This document shows positions 1 through 9,384 of a stretch of DNA of 26,993 bases, piece by piece. Under the pieces are notes generated by a model. The model saw only the letters and a list, made by a program, of their open reading frames with translations. It did not search any database and was not told the DNA's origin. The DNA lies in the IMG/VR virus record IMGVR_UViG_3300013132_000217, positions 1 through 26,993 of that record; one strand, given 5' to 3'. The stretch comes from a virus. A program made the translations under genes and the position numbers. The stretch's first letter is position 1; each line of letters begins with the position of its first letter.

Positions 1-3000
1 TGATTATCTACGGGTTCGGTCAACCATATTTGACTCATTAAGGCTTGGAAGTTTCTATTTACAAAGGTATTATCACTAATAATTGTTGAATCGACATCGT
101 TAAATGATTGTGAGAATTTTAAAAACTCAGATTCAAAAGTATCTAAGATTTGTGTCTTAAATACACCAAATATCTCTTCAAAATTTGTATACTTTTGACC
201 TAATTTAAAAGTTTCTTGAGGTGTTGTGCCAGAATAAACTTCTTTAAAATATTCTTTGTAATTTGGTTTTATAATATTTTGTAATTCAAAGTATCCATAA
301 TTAGATGCCGCCCAAAAACTTCTTGCACTACCATTGTATACCGCGCTGTTATTGAACGTCTCGGTTTTTAACTGTAATCCACTTGGTGTCAGTGTAAAAC
401 ACTCACCAACAATTTGATTATATAAAGTACCAAAACTTGGTAACACCATTGTTTTGTTTAATTGGAACGATTTAAATCTTGGTGAGTTTTTAGTATCAAA
501 TGTTGCATACCACCCATTTAAATTAAGTGTTCTGTTAGATTGTGCGTTATCATATCCTGTTGGTAGTGGTATTGCTGAAGATGGTATTGGACCAACATTT
601 AATCCGTCCGTAATAGCTTGTTGTATTTCAGTATTGGTATACGCACTAAACAAATCATGACCACTAATAAAATAATAAACATCGTTAATTAGTTGGGGAT
701 AAAATCCAATATTTTGGTCGGCTCTTTGAATTGAGTTATTTGTAAAACTTCCTTGTGCAACAATATTATATAGTTGCCCTGTTTGACCAGTAAAAGTATA
801 TTTGTCAAATAAACTATTACCACTTGGTGAATAATATTGTGATGCCGGTAAATTTGTCCAAACAGAATCTAATATATCAACACCAGTATCAATGAATTTT
901 TTATAACGATACCAAATTGAACCATACTTTAAAATCCAAGCGTATGGTAATTTATGTATACCACCAAATTTTGTTAAGGTGGCAAACATATAATCCAAAT
1001 CAGTTTCTTGGTCTAATGAATTTGGGGCTTTAATATTTTTATATTTTTCTCTTAGAGTTGATAAGGGTAATGAATTTAAAAATAAATAAGCGGCTTTAAC
1101 ATATGGATTATTATTCCCAACTGTTTTGTCATTAACAACACCTTCGTGAATTGCATTCATAAAGAATGGTGTATTCAATATTGATGTTGTTTGAAAATCG
1201 GTAATTAACGGGTTTGACCTTCCTGAATAATTTAAAGAACCTTCAGTCACAAAATAATCCGAACCATTATTACTTCTTTTTTCAATGTAAAATTGGTTGA
1301 AGAAATCATTTTCTAAACTTCTAACTTGACTTTCAGGTAAATTACTTGATAAAAAAGAACCATTAACAAAAGGTCTATTATTTAGTTGTTCTTCAGGGGA
1401 AATGTAATTAGTAATAAATTTCTTTTCAGGATTTAAATTCAAACTTTTGGTTGTATCATAAACATTTGTTGATGATATAAAATTAGCAAGATTATTAGTA
1501 GCCCAATTTTGATAAACAAAAGGGTATAAATCAGTAATATCAGTTTGACTAGACGTTGTTGATTTTACATACTCTTCAACTTTTGAAATTGATTCAGTTG
1601 TTAACGCAGTTGATATTGATTCTGGTTGAATGTAAGAATTATTTAATAATTCAAAATCAACATCGGTAATTGCTCTAAGATATGTCGAAGTAAATCCACC
1701 TCTAATAAATGTTTGCCATGATGGACCAGTACCGTCATTTGAAATTTGTCTAAGTACCGCCAAGTAGTTTACAGGATTTAATGAAATGTTCTTTAAAATT
1801 TTAGTAAGATACGGGCTTGAACCATTTAGAGATTTAGTAATGTTTGTAACTTCAATATCCGATATGGCTTTATAAACTTCTAATTGATTAGAATTTGGTT
1901 TAGATAATCTATCCCAATATGTTGCCAATAAAACTCTTTCATATATTTCATACAGGTATTTTACACTATCATAATCACTATATGGTTTATTAGTTAGTGG
2001 GAAATCAACCGCGTTTACCGATAAACGGTTAATAGTTTTTCCTTCATTTTGGTCTGATGAAGGTCCAGTCGGAACTGAAGTTCTTTGTGCCAATCCCCTA
2101 ATGTATTCCTCAACAAATTGTACTTCAGGCCACACTTCAAAATTGTTCGCTCTAGTTCTTGATATTTCTCTTGGGTCACCAGGATACCTTAGTTCAAATT
2201 GTTCACCATTGTCAGAATTTGTTTCAACAAAATATTGTGGCCATGGATATACAGGTATACTCGCCAAATTATCACCGTTTGTTTTTTGAACCAAATCTTT
2301 ACTATCTGAGGTTACAGATGTTTTAGAACCATCATAAACCGCTCTTTTTCTTATCGGATTTAATCTTTGTGACCAAGCTTGTGAATGAACTTCATCCATC
2401 AACCTATAAAACGCTTCTACTGAGGCAAATATCATAGACATAATATTTCTCATGGTTGGTTTAAATCCTAAACCATCATCACCTTCAATTTTTTTAGAAA
2501 GAAACTCACTTAATTTAATAACAATAAGTTCTTTCTTTTGTGATATTTCTCCAAATATTTTATCAACAATACCACTAAAATTATTTTTACCTTCAAAAAC
2601 AAAATTATATGTTGGAAAAGTTAATGAGTCAGTATTTCCTTCTTCAATTGGTTTAAAAAACTCAGATTCTTGAAGTTGTAACCTAGCAACTTCAATACTT
2701 GATGGTTCTCGTTGATTTCTTAATATGAATGTTTCATACCAATCAATTTCTTCAGAACTAATAGACTTTCTAACACAATCGGGATTTATGACATTTGGTG
2801 GTGATGTTCGTATTGTTATATTTTTTATCTGTTTAATTTCAGAATCGTACTTAACTTTTTCAACAGTAAAACTACCACCCAATCCCAATGTTTTATTGGC
2901 GGTTAAGTCTTTTTTATATTGTGTTATAATCTGTCTTAACTCATTGTAAGCATCCTCCCTTGTTTGAGCGGTTTCACGAGTTTTTTGATTGTATATCCAA

Positions 3001-4181
3001 GTAATAACATTTGTTTGTCCATCAACAATATTTGATTTTAATATAAATGGTTTGCTTTGGTCTATGTATTTTGAAAACCAACTATTGTCTGAAGATGTTA
3101 CATCATCCCTCATTTTGGTTAACAATGTAAAATAAGTATCAACGTCAGAAAGAGGTGTAAAATCTTCTTGACCAAAACTCATTTGTATATTTTTTTCTAA
3201 TGCTTCTAAACGAGCCTTTAACTCAGGAAATGATAATTCGGGTAAATCAGACTGTATTAGACCTTCTGCCTTATATTTTTTGTAAACATCCCTAATCATT
3301 TGATAACCTTTTGTGGTTCTAATGTTTACCGTTTGTGTTGTTGCACCATTTCCTGTAGCAATACTATTTGAAGCCGCTGCAACACCAGGTGCTTGTGGTT
3401 GTGTGGCACTAATCTTAAAGTCTGATGGATACATGTATGGTGTTGCAAACAAAGAACCAACTTGGGACTCAGCTAAAATTGTATATTTGTACGAATAGAA
3501 TTTTAAACTTATTCTATAGTTTCCAGTGTTACCTTCAAAAGCCGCTGAAAAATTAGTTAAAATAAGTTGATATCTAATGGCTTTTCCATAATACCCTTTT
3601 AGGGTAAGATAGAATGTTGGATATGGTAAATTAAAAAATGCCGCGTATTCTGAATTTTCACCCTTTTCAAAAAGAGCCCTACCTTGAGTATCAATTAGGG
3701 TCATTTCAACAGTTGGTGTTAAATTTCTCGTATTTTTAATACGAATCGATTCAATACCCAATAATCCAGTGTCTACACTTTTTAGAGTATTTTGTTTAAC
3801 GTAAAATTCGTTTGGTTTGTCCTCAATTTGAATGTTTCTACCAGGTTGGTTTGTACCTTTATTATTAACTGTATTTAAACCTGTGATTTCATCCAAATAT
3901 TTATTTTTTAAAGTAGTATCCCCACCAGGTCTTAAAAAATTGATTGACGCAACAGGTAAAACTCTAACAGCATCAGTAAGCGATGAACCAACAGCTAATT
4001 TTGTTCTTGGGAGCATTTTTGCCTCCAAGTTTGCATACATTACTAAATTTCCATGATGGATTTGTCTTTCTTGAATGGTTCCATCCAAATTTACTGTTTT
4101 ATTCGGGTCTACTAAAACAATATTTTGGTAATCGAAATCTACAAGTATATTATCATTAGTGTTATATTCGTTACCTGCCAT
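1..4181 (-). CDS. Giant baseplate/tail structural protein, 3' end outside window
   Basis: An open frame on the minus strand starts at ATG 4181 (protein begins MAGNEYNTNDNILVDFD) and stays open for 1393 codons to the left edge, so the C-terminus is missing. The start overlaps the end of the gp53-like gene by 11 bases, which implies translational coupling. No catalytic motif or signal peptide was recognised. Residues about 130-220 are rich in beta-type sequence with repeated aromatic/glycine patterns (FNLPYPTFYLTLKGYYGK), of a kind I associate with T4-like baseplate hub and wedge proteins. The remainder is Asn/Ser/Tyr-rich and lacks low-complexity repeats. Its place after tape measure and baseplate genes, in the same direction, makes a virion baseplate role likely. 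I cannot name a specific T4 homologue. The reading frame is certain; the function is inferred from context. Confidence 0.8.
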   Translation of the reverse strand, partial: MAGNEYNTNDNILVDFDYQNIVLVDPNKTVNLDGTIQERQIHHGNLVMYANLEAKMLPRTKLAVGSSLTDAVRVLPVASINFLRPGGDTTLKNKYLDEITGLNTVNNKGTNQPGRNIQIEDKPNEFYVKQNTLKSVDTGLLGIESIRIKNTRNLTPTVEMTLIDTQGRALFEKGENSEYAAFFNLPYPTFYLTLKGYYGKAIRYQLILTNFSAAFEGNTGNYRISLKFYSYKYTILAESQVGSLFATPYMYPSDFKISATQPQAPGVAAASNSIATGNGATTQTVNIRTTKGYQMIRDVYKKYKAEGLIQSDLPELSFPELKARLEALEKNIQMSFGQEDFTPLSDVDTYFTLLTKMRDDVTSSDNSWFSKYIDQSKPFILKSNIVDGQTNVITWIYNQKTRETAQTREDAYNELRQIITQYKKDLTANKTLGLGGSFTVEKVKYDSEIKQIKNITIRTSPPNVINPDCVRKSISSEEIDWYETFILRNQREPSSIEVARLQLQESEFFKPIEEGNTDSLTFPTYNFVFEGKNNFSGIVDKIFGEISQKKELIVIKLSEFLSKKIEGDDGLGFKPTMRNIMSMIFASVEAFYRLMDEVHSQAWSQRLNPIRKRAVYDGSKTSVTSDSKDLVQKTNGDNLASIPVYPWPQYFVETNSDNGEQFELRYPGDPREISRTRANNFEVWPEVQFVEEYIRGLAQRTSVPTGPSSDQNEGKTINRLSVNAVDFPLTNKPYSDYDSVKYLYEIYERVLLATYWDRLSKPNSNQLEVYKAISDIEVTNITKSLNGSSPYLTKILKNISLNPVNYLAVLRQISNDGTGPSWQTFIRGGFTSTYLRAITDVDFELLNNSYIQPESISTALTTESISKVEEYVKSTTSSQTDITDLYPFVYQNWATNNLANFISSTNVYDTTKSLNLNPEKKFITNYISPEEQLNNRPFVNGSFLSSNLPESQVRSLENDFFNQFYIEKRSNNGSDYFVTEGSLNYSGRSNPLITDFQTTSILNTPFFMNAIHEGVVNDKTVGNNNPYVKAAYLFLNSLPLSTLREKYKNIKAPNSLDQETDLDYMFATLTKFGGIHKLPYAWILKYGSIWYRYKKFIDTGVDILDSVWTNLPASQYYSPSGNSLFDKYTFTGQTGQLYNIVAQGSFTNNSIQRADQNIGFYPQLINDVYYFISGHDLFSAYTNTEIQQAITDGLNVGPIPSSAIPLPTGYDNAQSNRTLNLNGWYATFDTKNSPRFKSFQLNKTMVLPSFGTLYNQIVGECFTLTPSGLQLKTETFNNSAVYNGSARSFWAASNYGYFELQNIIKPNYKEYFKEVYSGTTPQETFKLGQKYTNFEEIFGVFKTQILDTFESEFLKFSQSFNDVDSTIISDNTFVNRNFQALMSQIWLTEPVDN

Positions 4182-4491
4182 AATAGAAGAAATAGTTATC
4201 TAAACCATTTTTATAATCCTGTAATGAAGATATGAGAGGATATGGTATAGTCAATATACTATTGTTAGGTATATTCCATTCCAATCCTCCATACTGAGGA
4301 TTTGCTTGTAAAATTAACCAACCAAATAAAGGTGTACCATAATATTGTTGTGATACTTTATCTAACCTACTAAAACCTGTTCTATAGATATATCTTTGGT
4401 CGGAAGTTTTGGATGGTAACGGCACAAATGGAACAACAGTTTGTTCACCGTTAATCAAGAATTGTTGGTATCGGTTATAATATGCGTCCAT
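4171..4491 (-). CDS. gp53-like baseplate wedge protein (LysM-like fold)
   Basis: A 106-residue protein whose central part (about residues 40-90) has the pattern of T4 gp53 and LysM-type domains: a start like RLDKVSQQYYGTPLFGWLIL, then N-P, then a short IPNNSILTIPYP segment. In T4, gp53 (196 residues) is a baseplate wedge component that joins neighbouring wedges; this version is shorter and lacks the gp53 N-terminal part. The start codon at 4491 shares its A with the stop of the upstream 1618-residue gene (TAATG), and its own end overlaps the next gene by 11 bases. All three are therefore probably translated from one message in fixed proportion. A generic phage LysM protein is the main alternative. 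Confidence 0.65.
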   Translation of the reverse strand: MDAYYNRYQQFLINGEQTVVPFVPLPSKTSDQRYIYRTGFSRLDKVSQQYYGTPLFGWLILQANPQYGGLEWNIPNNSILTIPYPLISSLQDYKNGLDNYFFYYGR

Positions 4492-7400
4492 TAGTTAAAT
4501 TTACGTTTAAAGTTGTAAGGATTAAAGTTATTACTATCGTTTTTATTTGCGTAAATACTTTGAAGGGTTTTCTTAGTTGCTTCATCAGCAGAACTATTTT
4601 CCGAGGCAGCAAAAATTCTTGTTTGAGTTGTTCCAAAAGTTGGTGTGTATTTTACATAAGTTTGACCGGTTTCACTGTCTTTAAATCCGTTTAAAATTGA
4701 AATCCCATTCTCATTATATTTTTTATATTCATTATATAATAGATTTCCATAATAGTTTTCAACAACGTTTTTAGTTGTTTGGTCTAAACCAACTATTAAA
4801 TCATTAACAAATGTTGTTTTGTTTTTATCAGATAACGCAACAGACATACATAAGTATTCAATCTTTTTAGGTGATGAACTCAATCCATCAAAACCAGCAG
4901 GTAATGTGTATTGGTCAATACCACTATTAAACGCTGTCGGTACAAATAAGTTGGCAGATGTTAAAGCTGATATAAATTGGTTATTGTTATTTGCAATTGT
5001 TGTATAATCATTCTTTAAAGAAGTATATGTGTCAATTGAAGCTCCATTTACAGTTTCACTATTACCTGTGGTTGAGAATATAACAGCAATATTTTTATCA
5101 TTTAATTTACCGTCTTGACCATTTGTAGAACCTGAAACAACAAAATTTAATCTATCAGCATTGTATACATAATCTTGTTCTATTTGAACTAAAGTATTTA
5201 CTGGTTCTGTTGTACCACCAATAAATGTTTCTTTATATGTGTTTGTTACAAATTTTTTGTAATTTGATTTAAAAATTCTTTTTTGAGCGTTTGTAACCGC
5301 AGCTCCAAATGTTGAAAAAATCGGTAGTGTTTCATCATCTAAGTCTGACAATAACTTATCAAATGCTGAGTTAAGAAGTTCTTGAGTTTTTAATGGCTTA
5401 CCGTACAAAGTAGTTGTTGTAGAACCAAATGAACCAGTATTATAACCTATGTTATTATCTTTAGAACTATTAAGTAATTGAAGTGTTGGGTAATTATAGT
5501 TTAATAATGTACTGTTAAACATATTCAACACCCCGTTATAATACTCACCCGTTTTGGTAACAAAATTATTCATAAATGTTGCATATTCTATGGTACCTGT
5601 AACACCACTTGATGTTGCACCGGTTGAAGTGAATACCCCAATCGTATTTCCACCATCATTAGTATTTTGACCTTGATTATTTGATACACCAACAACAGGA
5701 TTTTGTTTTGTTAACGCATCTACAATTTGTTTGTCTAATTTACTAGTATCTTCAGTAGCTTCGGCTCTTTCATCATACATTTCAGTATTTGCATAATAGT
5801 TAAATGATAACGCATTTTGTAATGTGTCCACAGGATTTTTCAATCCAGAACCGCCAACAAAATTAAAACTCAAATTAGCCTCAACAATCATGGGTTGGAA
5901 TCCAATACCTTCAGGATTCATATCAAACGTTTTGTCGTAACTAAAGTTAATTGATGTTGGAATTATTTTGGTATTAAAAAAATCACCAACTCTTAAAACT
6001 AACACTGGCGGTGCCCCAAAAGATGTGTTAAGAGCATCATTATATAATTTCTCACCATTAGGACCAATAGTTGGTATGGTGTCGCCAGGTCTCATACATT
6101 GTTGTAGGAACGTTAATCTTGAGTTAAGTCCTTCAGGTGTTGTTGAGTGGAATGACGGTTGAAAATATTTTAATTTTTCTTTAATAGAATCATATATAAA
6201 TGGATTTTCAGCCTTTAAGACTTCAAAATAATCACATTCATTTAATAAGTATCTTAGTAGTTTTTTAGACGCACCTTTATATAGGTCTTTTTGCGGCTGT
6301 TGCGACCCACTGTTAACGTTTGCACCAGGTTTAATTGGTTGTGGATTTTTTCCGTCAGCAACCAAATTAGCGTTTGGTGCTGTGTTTGTTGGTTGTGAAT
6401 TTGGAACAACAGGTGTTGCAGTAACATTTTTAATTAACGCAGTTCTACAAGCCATTGCTCTAACTGTGTAAATTTCTTTGTTTGGTTGATTGTTTGGGTC
6501 ACCGTCAGTACAATTAAAATTACCAAGATTGATAACACCTTTTGGTGATACGGTGGTTGTTTCACCAACACTAGTTCCTTTTACTACTAATCTACCATCG
6601 TTAATAAAATCATTTAATGAAATACCTCCAGGAAAACTATAAGTTTGGAAAAATTGAATTGCGGAATCTATCCTACGACTTCCTAAATCTTTATTATATC
6701 CTTGAGTTTGTGGTGGTGACGCACTTGCTTGTAATTCAATAGTTACTTGTTGTACTTGGTTTTGAGTTAATTGTTCATAAACTTTAAGACCAAGTTGTTC
6801 TATTTGGGTAAAATTGTTTTCAACAACACCTGAAAAGAAAGTGTTTGTTGCTTGGGCGTTTTGTCCGTTTTGTTCATAAGACAACTGATTTGGTGATGAA
6901 ATATAAGCACTATAAGATTGTTGATATGCGGCATTTGCCACCACACCAGTCTGTGGACCAGGAATATCGTTATCAAAATAAAATCCTAAACCAACGTAAG
7001 TGTTAAAATCAACAGTTTGTGGTGACGATGTTGTCGAACCTCCCGCTAAACTAGCGGTTGATTCTGAATTATTACCCAAATTATTAGAAACGTCACGATA
7101 TTGTTCTTGTGATACATTTGGGTTGTTAACAATTTCCTGCCAAGCTTGTAAATCGGTTAACGGAACAGTATTATAAATTTTTGCCAACTCATATAAATCA
7201 TACTTTTTACATCCAGCAAAGAAGGAATTAACAATTGAATCAACTTTTTCTCTATCACCTTGGTTGGCCAACACTTTGTTGACAATTAAATTCATAATTG
7301 AAGGGTGGTCAACAATCATTTTCCACTTTAAAGTGCCGCTTCTTGATGTATTTTTATATGTGTATATTGGTTCGGGTCTTCCCAAAAATGTTGTTTCATT

Positions 7401-9347
7401 AAATGATGGTCTAGTGTCCTCAGTAAATGTTAAATCATATGGGGGAAACCACATCACTCTACCACCATTTGGTCCTTTTTCACAAGCGGGCAAATCATCA
7501 ACTCGATATCCTGGTCTGTATCCTGTTCTCCAAGCCAAGTTTTCAATAGAAAACATATATTTCTTAACTTGCCCATTAACAATACTATCACCCCCTTTTT
7601 CAGGAGCAATATTGATATTATATGTCGAATCCATTACAGAGTAAGAAAACTTACGAATGTTACCGTCTCTTTTTTGTAAATCATTAAATGTCATATACGG
7701 AGTGTCTTTTGAGAACACTCTACAATACTCCATACCCACATTTTGTTGTCCGTCAGTATATCTTATAACTTGTGAACCTTTAGTAATTTCTTTATATCCG
7801 TCAAAGAAAACTTTAGATGTTTGGTCAATGGCATTACCAACGTGTCCAAATCTAGCACCAGTATTTGGGACAGAATCAATAAGTCTCTGAGTATCATCTA
7901 AAATAGACCCAGGTTTGAAATCATAATTGATTGATGATGTTGATGTTAAATCATCGGCAATTGAAGGGTAGTCAGGGTCTTGTTGACCATAATCACCACC
8001 AGGTTTTTGATACCTACCAGCATTTGGTGCCCATTTACCATTAACCCAAGAAAATCCACCTGTAATATCACCAGTATCATCATATGTTCTTCCCGCCAAA
8101 CCAAATTCAAAGTTTTGGTCGGGTCCTTCATATTCTTTACCTAAGATGTCAGGTCCATAAACAGGAGCGTTTACTTGTTCACCAAATTGGTCAATTGGTA
8201 CTTCACCAGGAGGTGATGTTAAATAACCCGGTTCTCTTTCAGGACTACCAACATAATAAAATCCTGCAGATGCGGCATCGGCAAATCCACCTGTAATAGC
8301 ATTTCCAAGTGCTGAAATAATACCCGTACCACCCGTATTGTATTTCGGACGGAAACGGTTCATGTCAATATTAGATGTCAACTGAGCTCTTTGTCCTGAG
8401 CCAGTGTAGTCCAAAAATAATTGTGATGGTGATGTTGGTCTACTACCAAATAAACCAAATAGACCACCTCTTAAACCCCTTCCAGCGGCTTGTGATTCCG
8501 ATTGTGTTGAGTTAAAATCTCTTTGTTCAAAATAACTACCAGGAATTGGTGAGAATGGGAATGTGAATCCGGCAATTCTTTGGACAATATCTTGTCCTTG
8601 TGATATTGCATCACCACCTGATGTAATTTTCCAATCTCTATCGACAATTGGTCTTTTACCAGCAATTATTTGGGATAAATTAACCGGGTCTTGTAAACCA
8701 TTTAAAATATTTACCCTACCAATAGTATTGTTCCTAACATTTTGGTCAACTCTTTGTTTAAATGAATATTTCGCCCTTTCTGTAGCAATTTTTGCCATCT
8801 CAGAATCTTGGGATAATAAACCATTATCACCTGTTGGGTCTTCTTGTATTAAAACTGCGTATGGTGAATACGATGAAGGTCTAAAACTTGGTGGGTCCCA
8901 ATATGTGGCGTTTTTTTGTACCTTAACAATATCACCAATATTATATAAATTTAAGTAACCACCTTGTGGTCCATACACGTTTTTAATGTATTGTCTTTTT
9001 TGGAATGTTGTTGAATATAATTCTAAGGCATCCGTATATGGGGGATAAGCACCGTAAGGTCCTTGATTTGGATTGTTTGGTGATGTGTTTATTAAACCAC
9101 TAATATCTTTGTCATACCCACCTAATGGACCAAATTCATTAAGTGGATAAAGTATATCTGAGTATGGACTACTATCTATTAAAATATCAGGTGAATCAAC
9201 GATATTGTAATCACTTTGTACTAGTTCCGAAGTTCCTGGTGCCGATGTGGGAACAAAATTTCCAGGTTTTACATATGGTAATAAGTTTCTTAAGAGTAAC
9301 TTATCCCTTAATAATTTTGTCGCACTGAAACTTAACGGACTTGGCAT
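4491..9347 (-). CDS. 1618-residue baseplate/tail structural protein
   Basis: A very long intact frame starting at ATG 9347 (MPSPLSFSATKLLRD). The N-terminal third has recurring Gly-Pro-Gly-Gly-Tyr-type motifs (FGPLGGY, YGPQGGY). Around residues 640-690 there is a block with FLGRPEPIYTYKNTSRSGTL, and around 1118-1195 a block with MNPEGIGFQPM, FNFVGGSGLKNPV and LQNALSFNYYAN. These two blocks look like conserved phage baseplate/tube-cap motifs, but I cannot assign them to a particular T4 gp number. A Gln/Asn/Thr/Ser-rich linker lies at about 950-1030. No enzyme motif was seen. It follows the tape measure gene and is joined by a TAATG junction to the gp53-like gene. A TATTTAT element lies 14 bases before the start. 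A virion structural role is very likely; the exact position in the baseplate is unknown. Confidence 0.8.
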   Translation of the reverse strand: MPSPLSFSATKLLRDKLLLRNLLPYVKPGNFVPTSAPGTSELVQSDYNIVDSPDILIDSSPYSDILYPLNEFGPLGGYDKDISGLINTSPNNPNQGPYGAYPPYTDALELYSTTFQKRQYIKNVYGPQGGYLNLYNIGDIVKVQKNATYWDPPSFRPSSYSPYAVLIQEDPTGDNGLLSQDSEMAKIATERAKYSFKQRVDQNVRNNTIGRVNILNGLQDPVNLSQIIAGKRPIVDRDWKITSGGDAISQGQDIVQRIAGFTFPFSPIPGSYFEQRDFNSTQSESQAAGRGLRGGLFGLFGSRPTSPSQLFLDYTGSGQRAQLTSNIDMNRFRPKYNTGGTGIISALGNAITGGFADAASAGFYYVGSPEREPGYLTSPPGEVPIDQFGEQVNAPVYGPDILGKEYEGPDQNFEFGLAGRTYDDTGDITGGFSWVNGKWAPNAGRYQKPGGDYGQQDPDYPSIADDLTSTSSINYDFKPGSILDDTQRLIDSVPNTGARFGHVGNAIDQTSKVFFDGYKEITKGSQVIRYTDGQQNVGMEYCRVFSKDTPYMTFNDLQKRDGNIRKFSYSVMDSTYNINIAPEKGGDSIVNGQVKKYMFSIENLAWRTGYRPGYRVDDLPACEKGPNGGRVMWFPPYDLTFTEDTRPSFNETTFLGRPEPIYTYKNTSRSGTLKWKMIVDHPSIMNLIVNKVLANQGDREKVDSIVNSFFAGCKKYDLYELAKIYNTVPLTDLQAWQEIVNNPNVSQEQYRDVSNNLGNNSESTASLAGGSTTSSPQTVDFNTYVGLGFYFDNDIPGPQTGVVANAAYQQSYSAYISSPNQLSYEQNGQNAQATNTFFSGVVENNFTQIEQLGLKVYEQLTQNQVQQVTIELQASASPPQTQGYNKDLGSRRIDSAIQFFQTYSFPGGISLNDFINDGRLVVKGTSVGETTTVSPKGVINLGNFNCTDGDPNNQPNKEIYTVRAMACRTALIKNVTATPVVPNSQPTNTAPNANLVADGKNPQPIKPGANVNSGSQQPQKDLYKGASKKLLRYLLNECDYFEVLKAENPFIYDSIKEKLKYFQPSFHSTTPEGLNSRLTFLQQCMRPGDTIPTIGPNGEKLYNDALNTSFGAPPVLVLRVGDFFNTKIIPTSINFSYDKTFDMNPEGIGFQPMIVEANLSFNFVGGSGLKNPVDTLQNALSFNYYANTEMYDERAEATEDTSKLDKQIVDALTKQNPVVGVSNNQGQNTNDGGNTIGVFTSTGATSSGVTGTIEYATFMNNFVTKTGEYYNGVLNMFNSTLLNYNYPTLQLLNSSKDNNIGYNTGSFGSTTTTLYGKPLKTQELLNSAFDKLLSDLDDETLPIFSTFGAAVTNAQKRIFKSNYKKFVTNTYKETFIGGTTEPVNTLVQIEQDYVYNADRLNFVVSGSTNGQDGKLNDKNIAVIFSTTGNSETVNGASIDTYTSLKNDYTTIANNNNQFISALTSANLFVPTAFNSGIDQYTLPAGFDGLSSSPKKIEYLCMSVALSDKNKTTFVNDLIVGLDQTTKNVVENYYGNLLYNEYKKYNENGISILNGFKDSETGQTYVKYTPTFGTTQTRIFAASENSSADEATKKTLQSIYANKNDSNNFNPYNFKRKFN

Positions 9348-9361
9348 TATTTTATTTTTCT

Positions 9362-9368
9362 ATAAATA
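9362..9368 (-). promoter_or_regulatory. TATTTAT promoter-like element before the 1618-residue gene
   Basis: Read leftward the sequence is CCTATTTATAGAAA, ending 14 bases before ATG 9347. It matches the element found before most other transcription units here in the same orientation relative to the gene. The promoter role is inferred. Confidence 0.45.
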
Positions 9369-9384
9369 GGTGTTAGTTAATTTT

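Noticed and set aside
7264-7890. Rightward frames of 126 and 77 residues opposite the 1618-residue gene
   Set aside because: They are antisense to a convincing structural gene; their composition looks like reverse-complement coding sequence and no domain is recognisable.
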